Below the pieces are notes generated by a model. It was not told the origin of the DNA. It saw only the letters and a list, made by a program, of their open reading frames with translations, and searched no databases. The position numbers and the translations under genes were made by a program. A DNA stretch of 64,000 bases. It comes from G965222535 sp965222535 (GTDB taxonomy: Bacteria > Pseudomonadota > Gammaproteobacteria > HK1). Below, one piece after another: positions 1-8,800 of this stretch. The first letter of the stretch is position 1; each line of letters begins with the position of its first letter. The stretch lies in NCBI GenBank assembly GCA_965222535.1, contig OZ244957.1, forward strand, positions 2,294,001 through 2,358,000, given 5' to 3'.

Positions 1-80
1 CAAAAATAAGAGTCACAAACCACCTAAAACGTGGCGTTGCACCGCTGGTCGGGTGATGCCGCGAAAAAAGAGGACAAAAA

Positions 81-593
81 ATGCATAATTCTGCACAGGT
101 GCCTTGGCCCACGATTAAATCCCTCCAATCTATACGCGACTGTCACAATCCGAACACACTCATATTTAAGGTCGCCGACTACGCAATTCATCTGATCCTC
201 AGCGGTAAGCGGAAAGAGGATCAGTACACTGTTCGCAATGCTCTACGCGATGCTCGTCGTATTCTTGAGCGACAGCACCAGCGCTACTGTTTTCACAACC
301 TTTCACATACCGAGTTCGATTTGGGAACAGAAGTCCTTGGGCAACCCAAAGGGCTTGAGTGTCTGGTTTCCACAGAGCCTTCCATTGAGCGGTGCTTGTC
401 AGCCGAGCAATCCGTTGACACGCTCAAAGCGAACACCGTACATATAAAATACGCACCTCCCGTACTGATGGCGTGGCGAGATGGTGTAACTATGTCCGAG
501 ACCGCAGAGCGACTGGGCATCTCTCAGGGTTACGTCAAAAAACTAAGAAACAAAATCCGCGCTGCGGCGCATGATTGCCTCCCCTGTCGGTAG
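81..593 (+). CDS. HTH protein, sigma-70 region-4-like
   Basis: A 170-residue protein whose only recognisable element is a C-terminal helix-turn-helix at about residues 137-159 (TMSETAERLGISQGYVKKL), of the kind found in sigma-70 region 4 and LuxR-type regulators. The N-terminal 130 residues match no family I recognise. An A-rich, purine-rich stretch (aagaggacaaaaa) lies just before the ATG and can act as ribosome binding site. It is the first visible gene of a same-strand group running to 2580: two tiny ORFs and then a GHKL ATPase. I infer a DNA-binding partner or regulator of that ATPase. The operon may start left of the window. The frame is supported by length and the HTH; the function is not established. 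Confidence 0.7.
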   Translation: MHNSAQVPWPTIKSLQSIRDCHNPNTLIFKVADYAIHLILSGKRKEDQYTVRNALRDARRILERQHQRYCFHNLSHTEFDLGTEVLGQPKGLECLVSTEPSIERCLSAEQSVDTLKANTVHIKYAPPVLMAWRDGVTMSETAERLGISQGYVKKLRNKIRAAAHDCLPCR

Positions 594-595
594 GA

Positions 596-712
596 ATGAT
601 GGGTGAAATCCCTCGTACAATCCCCCTGTCAGAACAATGTTTTGTTGTCTCTGTCCAGAGCAACGTTGGGTGGCAATTGTTGTTCTGCAGTGCGTTTCGA
701 GGGAGTGCCTGA
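596..712 (+). CDS. tiny ORF A (38 aa), hypothetical
   Basis: A 38-codon ORF starting 3 bases after the stop of the HTH gene, with tandem ATG codons at 596 and 599. Its TGA (710-712) overlaps the ATG of the next tiny ORF by one base (TGATG). This arrangement is typical of translational coupling and is the main reason to list it. The product is mildly hydrophobic and resembles nothing I know. It could also be non-coding spacer with chance overlap. Confidence 0.3.
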   Translation: MMGEIPRTIPLSEQCFVVSVQSNVGWQLLFCSAFRGSA

Positions 713-816
713 TGGCCGATCATGACCCTAGCTTTGCGCACCTGATAGTGCGCATTTCCACTAAACAGCGTTGGCTGAGTGCATTCGCCAGACAACGCAA
801 AAAGAGAGAGGAGTAA
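712..816 (+). CDS. tiny ORF B (34 aa), basic hypothetical protein
   Basis: A 34-codon ORF whose ATG overlaps the stop of tiny ORF A. Its last codons (AAG AGA GAG GAG TAA) contain the purine-rich ribosome binding site for the GHKL gene, which starts 6 bases after this stop. The C-terminal end is strongly basic (RQRKKREE). Tight packing on both sides supports it being translated, perhaps as a leader coupling the regulator to the ATPase. There is no homology evidence. Confidence 0.33.
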   Translation: MADHDPSFAHLIVRISTKQRWLSAFARQRKKREE

Positions 817-822
817 CTAATT

Positions 823-2580
823 ATGGCTACTGAAATCCCTGCGACGCAACGAATCCCTATGTTCAAGACAGTGCAAGCTCTCAAATCCTTCCGTGATGCT
901 GGGCATAGCTTGTCAACAGCCCTTGCCGAGGTGATTGACAACAGTATTGAGGCGAAGTCCAACAAAATTTGGGTGAAGCTGGAAGAAGGGGAAAGCAAGC
1001 AAAAAAAGAAGAAGAAATGCGTGAACCGCATCATCTTCGGAGACGATGGTGTCGGGATGAACAATTATACTTTGCAGCACTATCTGGTGATTGGGTTCTC
1101 TACGCGATGGATGCAAACGGATACGATCGGAAAATACGGTGTCGGTGCGAAAATGGCCGCTCTGAGCTTCGCCAGACGGGTTGATGTATGGAGCCGACAA
1201 AGCAAATCCGATCCTTGGTCATACGTCTATTTTGATCTTGACGAAGCACAAAAAGATGAGGATGAGGGAGGTGAGATCGGTATCAATCCTCCAATAATGT
1301 CGGAGATCCCAGAAGACATTCAGAGTATTGCCCCCAGCAATGCGGGAACTATCGTTGTTTGGTCCAAAGTTGACCGTTTGGAGGAAGGCCGACTGGCGAA
1401 GGGATTTGATGAGTTGGTGAACGGTATTCAGAAGGAACTCTCGCGAATCTTCCGAAATTTCATTGATGGAGGTATTGAGCTTTCCATTCAGGGAAAACCA
1501 CTTCTTCCGCACGATCCCCTGTTCTTGATGGAGAACACTTGGGCGGACAAAGGTTTATCAGCAGAGCACGATGCACAAAAACGGGGCGACAAAGATCATC
1601 AAAGCGAAATTCGGCATTTCCCCGCTAAGCGTATTGCCGATGAAGACATTCAGATTGGGGGTTCAACCAAGACAGCTCAACTCCGCCTGACGCTTTACCC
1701 ACCCGAGGTTACCCGATCACGGCAGAAAGGTGGCGATCCGTTAGCCAAAAAATTGCGTATTCCCGACAATCAGGGCTGTATTAGCTTTGTACGCCTTGAT
1801 CGCGAGGTGGCCTACACAAACGTCCCACGAATTCTTCCAGGTGGGGTCAAGGAGAGCGATCGCTATATCGGCATAGAAATTGCGTTCAAGCCTGATTTGG
1901 ACGACTTCTTCGGCATTCGCAACGTTAAACGAGGCGTTGAACCGCATGGCGAGCTTCGCGATAGGATACGTGGCCTTCTGAAAAAGCACATTAATACAGC
2001 AAGAAAAGAGCTACAGGAGGCTTGGGGGCGCGAGGAGAAAAAGGAACGTAAACACGATGGCGAGCATGCAGCAGCCGTTGAGGCTGTCAGGGACGCTGAC
2101 CGAACTATGCCAAAGGGTAGGACCATTGGTTCTGAGACAAAAGAGGAAGTGGAGCGTACCTACCTAGATATCGCTCGTGACACCGGGCACACGGAGGAAG
2201 AAGATGCTGATGAATACATCAAACGCCTAAAGGGGCTTCCATTTGTTATGGAATCGGTGGACTTCCCAGGAAACATGTTTATAGACATAAAGCATATCAA
2301 TAACCAAGTCATCATCCGGCTCAACACCCGGCATCGCTTCTATCGGGAACTTTGGGAGCCGCTTAAAAGCATCGCTGAGAGGGACGCAGGTAGCATTTCA
2401 AGTGAGGAGGCAGCTTGCACTGCACATCAGGCGACTGAATCTTTGAGACTGATGATCATTGCCTACGCAAAGGCCCAATCAATGAATGAAGATCCCGATG
2501 CATACACGGACCTTACGTCCTACTGGGGACAATTCCTTGATACCTTCATGGGGAAGGCAAAAGATGTACTTAAAAACTAA
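823..2580 (+). CDS. GHKL (MutL/MORC-like) ATPase
   Basis: A 585-residue ATP-binding protein of the Hsp90/gyrase/MutL fold. The three nucleotide-binding motifs are clear: N-box LAEVIDNSIEA (residues 34-44, with the Mg-binding Asn), DDGVGM (74-79) and GKYGVGAKM (103-111). The ATPase domain lies in about the first 220 residues. A transducer-like region follows, then a charged, Lys/Glu-rich segment (about 400-450) and an alpha-helical C-terminus. MORC/MutL-type ATPases of this architecture are known from bacterial restriction-modification and other conflict loci. No nuclease or methyltransferase is visible here, so a defence role is inference only. The ribosome binding site AGAGAGGAG lies 9 bases upstream. 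An HTH gene and two tiny ORFs precede it on the same strand. Repeat material follows the stop. Confidence 0.85.
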   Translation: MATEIPATQRIPMFKTVQALKSFRDAGHSLSTALAEVIDNSIEAKSNKIWVKLEEGESKQKKKKKCVNRIIFGDDGVGMNNYTLQHYLVIGFSTRWMQTDTIGKYGVGAKMAALSFARRVDVWSRQSKSDPWSYVYFDLDEAQKDEDEGGEIGINPPIMSEIPEDIQSIAPSNAGTIVVWSKVDRLEEGRLAKGFDELVNGIQKELSRIFRNFIDGGIELSIQGKPLLPHDPLFLMENTWADKGLSAEHDAQKRGDKDHQSEIRHFPAKRIADEDIQIGGSTKTAQLRLTLYPPEVTRSRQKGGDPLAKKLRIPDNQGCISFVRLDREVAYTNVPRILPGGVKESDRYIGIEIAFKPDLDDFFGIRNVKRGVEPHGELRDRIRGLLKKHINTARKELQEAWGREEKKERKHDGEHAAAVEAVRDADRTMPKGRTIGSETKEEVERTYLDIARDTGHTEEEDADEYIKRLKGLPFVMESVDFPGNMFIDIKHINNQVIIRLNTRHRFYRELWEPLKSIAERDAGSISSEEAACTAHQATESLRLMIIAYAKAQSMNEDPDAYTDLTSYWGQFLDTFMGKAKDVLKN

Positions 2581-2744
2581 CGTCCGCGTTGGGCTTTCAT
2601 TGGTCAGTATCGTTTTTCTCTTATGAGATTAAACTGTTTGGTATCGACAGCGGTGTTCCATCAGGTAATCGTAGCTTTCCTTGAGGGGGAGTCGGCAAAT
2701 CAAGGGCAAAGCCCGCAGATTAGCCGGTGGGGGCTTCGGGCGGT

Positions 2745-3215
2745 GTTTCTGGAATCTTTTAATATTTTTAATCCTGAGATGCTAGGCGTTGCCTAGCATC
2801 TCAGGAGTCTAAGGAGGGTAACGACGTTTGTATTGGGGGAAGCCTGCTATTGGCAATGCGCCGATGTATCGGAGAAGAATAACCCGCCAGCGGTAATTTC
2901 ATGGTGCCACTGACCGGTCTATGCCGGTCAGCGAACGATGCGCCGTTAGGCGCACCAAATAAAAAATAAAAAAACACAGGCGTGTTTAACCTACCTGAAC
3001 GCTGTGTACTCCCTTCCCCCAAGCCCCTATAACCCCAGGATCTCCTGCGCCCTCGCCTCGACGCCGTGCAGGGCCGAGGGCTTCGGGCAATACTCTGGTA
3101 TGGCTTCGGGCGAAGCTCGGGCATAGTGGAGGGCAGTGCTCTGGAAATGGGGCAATGACCCTTCCAGCAATTATTTCATGGTGCCACTGACCGGTCTTCG
3201 CTGATTTGCGCCACC
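2745..3215. repeat. B-type composite palindromic repeat (copy B1)
   Basis: The 740-base gap between the GHKL gene and the antiporter holds no convincing gene. Most of it is a composite repeat also seen near 14.4, 26.3, 40, 43.7, 48.5, 60 and 61.6 kb. Visible modules are a perfect 16-bp hairpin (2772-2787 with 2791-2806, loop GTT) and a TGACCGG...CCGGTCA hairpin at 2910-2929. A pyrimidine/purine-rich CCCTTCCCCCAA block and an 'aggctcgag'-type GC segment resembling other copies follow. The TGACCGGT segment recurs in a second partial unit near 3190. Confidence 0.85.
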
Positions 3216-3317
3216 GCGTCTGCGCGATTAATAGCCAACGCTTCTCTTTGAACTGAAGTAACCCTCTCCACAATCTCACGTTCACTTATAGAAATCTACC
3301 GGCGAAGTCAGGATGGG

Positions 3318-4793
3318 TTATGTCTCGCCTAGGTAGCGGCGTTTTTCCTCTTCCATCATTTCCTTGTATTCAGGCATATCTTCGGGAATGGGGGCGGGTT
3401 CCGGGCGAGACAGGGTGATCCCTAGAAATTGAAGTTGTTTAAATCCAAGATAATAGGGTTTCCACCATTTGAGGCTGAGGGGGACCGTGATATTCAGTAG
3501 AAACGCAGTGAGCATCAGGATGTAAAACTGGGTTATATCGATCAACTGATTCTGGACAAAGGCAATGTTGATAACGATAAACGCCAGCTCTGCCCGCCCC
3601 AACATGCCAAACCCAATCATCACGCTTTCATGCCACTTGTAGTTGCCGGTGAAGCGAGCGGCAATGCTGGCTGACAGGACTTGCAGCACGACAACGATGG
3701 TATAAAGGACAAGCGCTATGGGCAGAGCGTCAAACACCACGGTCATGTCAAACTGGAGTTTCCCACCCAAATTAACGAAGAAAATAGGACCGAATATGGT
3801 GAACGCCAAGTGCTCTATTACGTGGTTGGTTTGCTTGAACAGATCGTCTTTTACTTCCTCTTGTAGGATTTCTCCTTCCTCATTTTTTACCAGCTTGACT
3901 TTGGTATGGACGAAATAGTCGGCGTGCAGGAACAGCCCGGCGAAGTAGGCACCAATAGCGGGGTGAAATCCCAACAGGTGAGCGGTGACACCTAGCAGCA
4001 TGGCGATAAACAGCATGATCAACGGCGTGAATTCGCCGCGGTGGAGCATCAGGAACTTGCGTACGCCCAGGTTAGCCAGTATTTGGCTGATGCCATGATC
4101 GAACGATTGATACAACGTGGGATCGGGGGGTAATTCCTTGGGGCTGCGGTCGGGGAATGCGACTAACCCCATGAACAGGGTGATGATGAAGAAGATAACC
4201 ACTTTTGCAATGATCCATAAAATACCCAACAGGCTGACCGCATCGCTGCCGTTTCCAGCGGTGGAACTGACCAATATAATCGGTACTAAAATGGCGACAC
4301 CGACCAACGACAGTACGTCGTCGATGACGGCGGCGGTCATGATCCCGGTTGCGGCGGTGGATTTGTGCAGCAAATCGCCGCGCAGGCTCATCATGGTCAG
4401 GCTGACTGCGGTTGCTGTCATGGTCAAGCCCCATAACAGCGCCGAGCTATGCTCATAGCCAAACAGGCTGGCGGTGCCATATCCGGCAATGAACGGGAAC
4501 GCTGCGCCAATCAGGGCCACCCCCATTCCGCGTTTGACCCCTTGAGAAAAGCGGTTGATGTCTTCTTCAAGGCCGAGGGCGAACATGATAAATACGATGC
4601 CCCATTCGCCGATGGTTTCAAAGAATTCATTATGAGCAGGCAGCAATCCCATATTGGTCAGCAATGCGCCGGCGACAATCAGCCACAGCACATCTACGGT
4701 ACCGGTTTTTTTGCTGATGAGTTTGGAAATCAGGACGATGCCGAAAATAATTACGGAGTATTCCCAGATTGAAAATAGGTCGGTTTCTTGCAT
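3318..4793 (-). CDS. CPA2-family cation:proton antiporter
   Basis: A 491-residue polytopic membrane protein of the Kef/CPA2 monovalent cation:H+ antiporter type. It has about a dozen hydrophobic segments from residue 10 to about 440. The conserved acidic pair sits in a membrane helix (VIDDVLSLVG, around residue 157), as in the ion-binding motif of this family. There is no C-terminal Rossmann TrkA-N domain, so it is the short form, ending in a charged tail (EEEKRRYLGET). It probably exchanges K+ or Na+ for protons in the inner membrane. It is a lone gene, with a partial A/B repeat upstream. Confidence 0.88.
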   Translation of the reverse strand: MQETDLFSIWEYSVIIFGIVLISKLISKKTGTVDVLWLIVAGALLTNMGLLPAHNEFFETIGEWGIVFIMFALGLEEDINRFSQGVKRGMGVALIGAAFPFIAGYGTASLFGYEHSSALLWGLTMTATAVSLTMMSLRGDLLHKSTAATGIMTAAVIDDVLSLVGVAILVPIILVSSTAGNGSDAVSLLGILWIIAKVVIFFIITLFMGLVAFPDRSPKELPPDPTLYQSFDHGISQILANLGVRKFLMLHRGEFTPLIMLFIAMLLGVTAHLLGFHPAIGAYFAGLFLHADYFVHTKVKLVKNEEGEILQEEVKDDLFKQTNHVIEHLAFTIFGPIFFVNLGGKLQFDMTVVFDALPIALVLYTIVVVLQVLSASIAARFTGNYKWHESVMIGFGMLGRAELAFIVINIAFVQNQLIDITQFYILMLTAFLLNITVPLSLKWWKPYYLGFKQLQFLGITLSRPEPAPIPEDMPEYKEMMEEEKRRYLGET

Positions 4794-4849
4794 TTTCGTA
4801 AGACTCGGCAGGGGGTGGTGGGGAGGGTGAATTCAGCTCGTTGTACTTG

Positions 4850-4946
4850 AAGGAACCTAGAAAAACATTGAATGGGATGGAGGTTTTGGATCGTTTTATT
4901 TTTAATTAGGAGCGTCTGCGGCGCGCTGTTCGCTGACCTCTCGATC
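4850..4946. repeat. partial A/B repeat fusion
   Basis: A left piece resembling the end of repeat A (GGAACCTAGAAAAAC, then GGGATGGAGGTTT) joins directly to B-type sequence (TTTTATTTTTAATTAGGAGCG, GCGCTGTTCGCTGACC). It fills the gap between the antiporter start and the Nudix gene. Confidence 0.6.
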
Positions 4947-4953
4947 TGCCCCA

Positions 4954-5571
4954 TCAAAGCCCGCGTTGCTTAAGTGCATCATAATGCAGTGCCAGCCACT
5001 GCAAGGCGATGATCGTCTTAGCGTTGACAATTCGAGCGTTTGCAAGCCACGCCAGCGCCTGCTCTATCGCAATGCTGCGTACCAGAATATCTTCGTTCTC
5101 AGTGGCAAGTCCATGGATGCTGTCGTCGATATCGGCATCAACCTGACCACAGTATAAAGTCACTGTTTCACTGCACGCCCCAGGGCTGGTAATGAAACGA
5201 CCGATCAACGCCAATTGTTTAACCGTGCAACCGGTCTCCTCTTGGGTTTCACGATAAGCTGCTTGTTCAGCGCTCTCATTCGCGTCGATAATGCCGGCGA
5301 CGCATTCCAGCAGCCAAGGGTGCCAGCCTGCGGCATAAGCGCCGGGACGGAACTGTTCCAGCAGAATCACTCGGTCGCGCTCAATATCGATTGGCAGCAC
5401 GGCCACCACCTGGCCGCGTTCGACTACCTCGCGGACGATGATCTCGCTGTAACCGCCATTAAATAAACGGTGGCGCAGACGATAGCGCAGGACCTGCAAA
5501 TACCCCTGATAGACGGTATCGCAGCGCAATACCTGAAGCGCAGGATCGGCGCTGGTTGGATTATCGACCAT
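4954..5571 (-). CDS. nudF: ADP-ribose pyrophosphatase (Nudix)
   Basis: A 205-residue Nudix hydrolase. The Nudix box is complete at about residues 93-115 (GIIDANESAEQAAYRETQEE, followed by TG), with the metal-binding REXXEE arrangement. The preceding FRPGAYAAG...LLECVAG stretch is typical of ADP-ribose pyrophosphatases (NudF/YqiE subgroup, usual length about 205-210). It is expected to hydrolyse ADP-ribose to AMP and ribose-5-phosphate in the cytosol. No operon partner is evident. Confidence 0.88.
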   Translation of the reverse strand: MVDNPTSADPALQVLRCDTVYQGYLQVLRYRLRHRLFNGGYSEIIVREVVERGQVVAVLPIDIERDRVILLEQFRPGAYAAGWHPWLLECVAGIIDANESAEQAAYRETQEETGCTVKQLALIGRFITSPGACSETVTLYCGQVDADIDDSIHGLATENEDILVRSIAIEQALAWLANARIVNAKTIIALQWLALHYDALKQRGL

Positions 5572-5784
5572 GACGGGTTACAGTCGCGCTGGTGGCAATG
5601 ACTGTGGCGATCCTCGAAAACCGCAATGGATGGAGGGGGTGGGGGAAGGGATATGATTACCTGCGGCGCACGCTAAGGCGTTGGGCCGTGGGGCATAGCT
5701 GCGGCTGGTGCGCTGCAGTACGCAGCCAACGGCGGTGCCGGTAACCTCATGGGGGACTCTGGTGTGGGGCATGGCAGTACCGCG

Positions 5785-6621
5785 TTAGCTTTGCGGCTCT
5801 TGTGCATGACGTAGCCGTCTGCTGAGTTCATTGGCTTTTGCCGGTGCCAGTCGGTGAAACAGAGGCAGCATTTCAAACACCTGCTGATATTCACCCGCCG
5901 CCAAATGCAGCTCCGATACAGCAAAAAACTGATTGACCGCTTCCGGCCAGTGTCCCATGCGATACAACAGGTTGCCGAGCTCACCCTGGATGGCGGTATT
6001 GTCAGGTGCCAGCGCCGCCGCCTTGCGGAAATAGGTTAATGCGTCCTGATCTTTTCCATGCCAGAGCGCCTGACGCCCTTGCGCCAAGTGATACTGCGCT
6101 TCATCGGCTTCGGCGAACAGCAACGCGGCGCTCCCCGGCGATGAGGCATGGCTATCGGTTGCCGCCGCGCCGAACGCCACCGTGGGCGACTTGGGCGCAG
6201 CCGTTGCTGTGCTGGCTGAAGCAGGCAGGGATTTCGCCGCAGATCGTGCTTGTTGCTGCGTCACTGATACGGTATCAGCATGGCGTTGAACCGCCAATTG
6301 CAGTGTCGCTGCGGCCATTTTCAGGGTCGTCGTTGCGGCTTCCAGCGCGGCTATCAGCGCCTGCGCATTAACCTCGGTAAGCATTGGAGGTGCGATCAGT
6401 TGCGCTGATGGCGCTGTTTCCACTACGACTGGTGATGCTGTTTCCACTACGACTGGTGATGCTGGCGGCGCGACAGCAGCGGTAGTGTCAGCCACCTGAG
6501 CGGCGGCGTCAGGGGTGTTCGCATGCTCTATACCAGCATCATGATCCAGCGCCCAGTTGGATATGCCCCATGCAACCACCGCTACTGCCAACACTTTGAG
6601 TCCGCTTTTAGCAGTCACCAT
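5785..6621 (-). CDS. membrane-anchored TPR protein
   Basis: A 278-residue protein if started at ATG 6621; an ATG nine codons upstream is also open. A single hydrophobic segment near the N-terminus (LKVLAVAVVAWGISNWAL) acts as signal anchor. A low-complexity Ala/Thr/Pro region follows, including a near-perfect tandem of PVVVETA units. A C-terminal TPR-like domain comes next (residues about 185-270: GRQALWHGKDQDALTYFRKA and a second repeat unit). This suggests a periplasmic or membrane scaffold. I do not recognise a specific family. The start abuts repeat A1. Confidence 0.65.
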   Translation of the reverse strand: MVTAKSGLKVLAVAVVAWGISNWALDHDAGIEHANTPDAAAQVADTTAAVAPPASPVVVETASPVVVETAPSAQLIAPPMLTEVNAQALIAALEAATTTLKMAAATLQLAVQRHADTVSVTQQQARSAAKSLPASASTATAAPKSPTVAFGAAATDSHASSPGSAALLFAEADEAQYHLAQGRQALWHGKDQDALTYFRKAAALAPDNTAIQGELGNLLYRMGHWPEAVNQFFAVSELHLAAGEYQQVFEMLPLFHRLAPAKANELSRRLRHAQEPQS

Positions 6622-6643
6622 AATCCGCTCCACATTTCTTCTG

Positions 6644-6782
6644 GGCACCTAGAAAAACCAGTTCCGCTGGTTTTCGAGGTGCTGTCTATTGGGGGAATGG
6701 ATTATAAATCAATAGCTTACGTTACAGGTAAGCATATCACTTCCGCCAAACCCCCATCCCGTTGAGGTTTTTCGAGGTTCCC
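6644..6782. repeat. repeat A (copy A1)
   Basis: A 139-bp palindromic element. The outer arms are GGCACCTAGAAAAACC...GGTTTTCGAGGTGC and GAGGTTTTTCGAGGTTCCC. The core is TATTGGGGGAATGGATTATA, then AATCAATAGCTTACGTTACAG and CCAAACCCCCATCCCGTTGA. The same core recurs at 8.8, 21.3, 25.7, 31.9, 37.2, 41.8 and 55.1 kb. Confidence 0.9.
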
Positions 6783-6896
6783 TCCACAACAAGATACTTG
6801 ACGCGCCGGCAAAAGACAACGCCCCATCATGTGAGACAGGCCTGCATTGTTAGACAGTCTGGCGTCAGCTTCAAGCGGACAGCTTGCCAAGTGACT

Positions 6897-6931
6897 CTCA
6901 CGCTGCCAATGGCCGCCAGTGGCAGCGTGAG
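6897..6931. terminator. strong hairpin, possible terminator
   Basis: A perfect 12-bp inverted repeat, CTCACGCTGCCA (6897-6908) and TGGCAGCGTGAG (6920-6931), with an 11-base loop, followed by CTGTTTCCCC. It is the only structure I see in the 330-base gap between repeat A1 and the proline-rich gene. There is no gene on either side pointing into it at close range, so its role is uncertain. Confidence 0.4.
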
Positions 6932-7114
6932 CTGTTTCCCCGCCCGTTGGTCCCTTGAATTGTGCGCTGTAGCGATACCGGTTGGTCATTTTGCATTCTT
7001 CCGCTATGATGAGTGGAATACACTTAAACCGATTGGTAACCTATTGTCTAGTGTTGCACGGTCATCGGTGTTTTAAAGCATTGTCTTGAATGTTGCCCTC
7101 ACATTACTTACGGC

Positions 7115-7765
7115 GTGTTGCTTTACGCCCGACTCTTTGCGCTACACCGGCAATCTCACCGACTGACTTCCTGTGGGAGGCGGCTGGTTCTGAACGTACG
7201 TGTGCGCCTGCTAAGTAGCCGGCGATGGTGTTGTGTGACGGTTATCTGCATCGTTGGGGTTGCGGTAGCCGCTGTTGACTGCCCATCTCAAGCGCAAGTT
7301 GCAGCAGCGTTTGGTGAACCCCTGTTGTTGGGACCGCTATTTACTACTGTTGAAGAGCGCCGCGCTTTGGATCAGGCGCGCAACCAACCGCCACCTCCGC
7401 CTCCTGAGCCGCCACCACCGCCGCCACCGCCACCACCACCACCGCCCCCTGAGCCGCCGCCACCGCCGCCTCCTCCACCACCACCGCCGCCTCCTCCACC
7501 GCCCCCTGAGCCGATCCGCATTACGCTTAATGGATTAGTTTTGCGCGAGGATGGGCGGCACACAGTGTGGCTAAATGGTGCGCGGCTCGCGGTGGGACAA
7601 GCCAATGCTGACGGTGTGTGGGTCGAGATCGACGAATCCACCAGTCCGCCGCAGTTGTATCTGCACTGGGAGGCGAACCTTCTAGGGGTGGCGATCAAAC
7701 CGGGGCGGCGGGTTGAGATTTCTGACGGCAAGGCGCTGGAGATTGACAACGGGTCAGTGCGATGA
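7115..7765 (+). CDS. exported protein with polyproline linker
   Basis: A 216-residue protein. A hydrophobic stretch (WCCVTVICIVGVAVAAVDC, about residues 38-56) looks like a signal peptide or anchor, so the true start may lie downstream of 7115 and is unsure. Residues 92-133 are 39 prolines broken by three Glu. The C-terminal 80 residues (ITLNGLVLREDGRHTVWLNG...) form a compact beta-rich domain resembling MshK-like pilus-assembly proteins, but I cannot assign it. Translation of such a proline run is expected to need EF-P. The CCX-repeat DNA is prone to length variation. Confidence 0.6.
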   Translation: MLLYARLFALHRQSHRLTSCGRRLVLNVRVRLLSSRRWCCVTVICIVGVAVAAVDCPSQAQVAAAFGEPLLLGPLFTTVEERRALDQARNQPPPPPPEPPPPPPPPPPPPPPEPPPPPPPPPPPPPPPPPPEPIRITLNGLVLREDGRHTVWLNGARLAVGQANADGVWVEIDESTSPPQLYLHWEANLLGVAIKPGRRVEISDGKALEIDNGSVR

Positions 7766-7884
7766 GCGCGTTGCGGACGCTCTCCCAAGGGGCGCAGTGG
7801 TTGGCGCTATAGCACATGACACTGGCTGTGCATATAAGCGGCGAGTCATCCCCCGTGTGCTTGGGATCAGGTCGTGAACTGTCG

Positions 7885-8274
7885 CTAAGGGTGCGGCAAT
7901 CGCGTCGGCGGTGATTGCCAGCCATCTTGGCGATGCTCGACGATAACCGTCGTATAGATTCCGCCGCGGACATTGAAGTGGGCACGCAAACGCATGAACC
8001 GTGGGGCTAATAGCACGCTCAGATCGTTCAGGATGCGATTGGTCAGGGCTTCGTGATAAGCGCCCTCGTTACGATAAGCAGTCGCATACAGTTTCAGCGA
8101 TTTCAACTCAACGCATTTGAAATCAGGTACGTAGTCAAGTTCCAAGGTGGCAAAATCCGGTTGCCCGGTCACCGGGCACAAGCAGGTGAATTCTGGGATT
8201 TTGATTTGAATCGTGTAATCACGATCCGGCTGAGGATTATCGAAGGTCAGCAAAAGGGCTGTTTTATCGGTCAT
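7885..8274 (-). CDS. queF: preQ0 reductase (NADPH), short form
   Basis: A 129-residue protein of the unimodular QueF family, which reduces 7-cyano-7-deazaguanine to preQ1 for queuosine in tRNA. The active-site segment FTCLCPVTGQPDFA carries the nucleophilic Cys33 and catalytic Asp40. The ELKS motif (57-60) and a downstream basic/aromatic region (LYATAYRNEGAYHEA) complete the signature. Length matches the Bacillus-type enzyme rather than the longer E. coli type. It lies 21 bases downstream of the CYTH gene on the same strand, so the two may be cotranscribed. Confidence 0.92.
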   Translation of the reverse strand: MTDKTALLLTFDNPQPDRDYTIQIKIPEFTCLCPVTGQPDFATLELDYVPDFKCVELKSLKLYATAYRNEGAYHEALTNRILNDLSVLLAPRFMRLRAHFNVRGGIYTTVIVEHRQDGWQSPPTRLPHP

Positions 8275-8295
8275 TTGAACTGAATCGCGCCGGCT

Positions 8296-8775
8296 CTAAG
8301 CTAACGACGCCGACCATTCTGAGAAAGGGCGGCGGCACAGGTTGGCATTGGTGTAGTTTGGATCACAGGAGACCTCGGCGGTGACCCATGCGGGCAGCTC
8401 AAGCGGCTCGGTTTCATCTTGCAGTTCAACTTCGGCGACGATCAAGCCGTCGTTCAGTCCGTGGAAGTAATCGATCTCCCACACATGCCCCAAGCATTCA
8501 ACGTTATAGCGTGTTTTGTCGATATAGGGCACGAAGCACATTTCCTGCAGCAGGATTTTGGCATCGGCATTGGGGATGGGATATTCGAACTCAAGGCGAC
8601 TGATGCCGTTCGCCGGACCTTTGATGGTCAGGTACGAACACTGATCGGTATAGCGGACGCGCACCGTGGTTTTATTTTTCGTCGGGATATAGCCCTGCGT
8701 GATCACAATCCCACGACCAAGCGGTGGCAGTTTTGCTTTTTCGACCAGAAATTTACGTTCGATTTCTTGAGCCAT
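8296..8775 (-). CDS. CYTH-domain protein (inorganic triphosphatase-like)
   Basis: A 159-residue CYTH protein beginning with the diagnostic EIERKF motif (residues 4-9, ExExK). Alternating charged strands follow (TVRVR, YLTIKG, RLEFEYPI, WEIDYFHG, VAEVELQ) and form the triphosphate tunnel. Stand-alone bacterial CYTH proteins of this length are usually tripolyphosphatases, and a few are class IV adenylate cyclases; sequence alone does not decide. It is probably the first gene of a two-gene unit with queF. Repeat A2 sits directly upstream of its start. Confidence 0.85.
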   Translation of the reverse strand: MAQEIERKFLVEKAKLPPLGRGIVITQGYIPTKNKTTVRVRYTDQCSYLTIKGPANGISRLEFEYPIPNADAKILLQEMCFVPYIDKTRYNVECLGHVWEIDYFHGLNDGLIVAEVELQDETEPLELPAWVTAEVSCDPNYTNANLCRRPFSEWSASLA

Positions 8776-8800
8776 GATGCTGATATGCCTGTCATTAAAA

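Noticed and set aside
2801..3285. Overlapping ORFs of about 100 codons after the GHKL gene
   Set aside because: They are readings of repeat B1; equivalent frames in other copies are broken.
5578..5772. 64-codon ORF between the TPR and Nudix genes
   Set aside because: Short, proline/serine-rich by GC bias, with no support.
6717..7076. Two opposing ORFs of about 90-104 codons
   Set aside because: Both run into repeat A1 and a strong hairpin, and neither product looks like a protein family.
7372..7788. Minus-strand ORF encoding a polyglycine protein
   Set aside because: It is the antisense reading of the polyproline tract; the rest has no gene-like composition.
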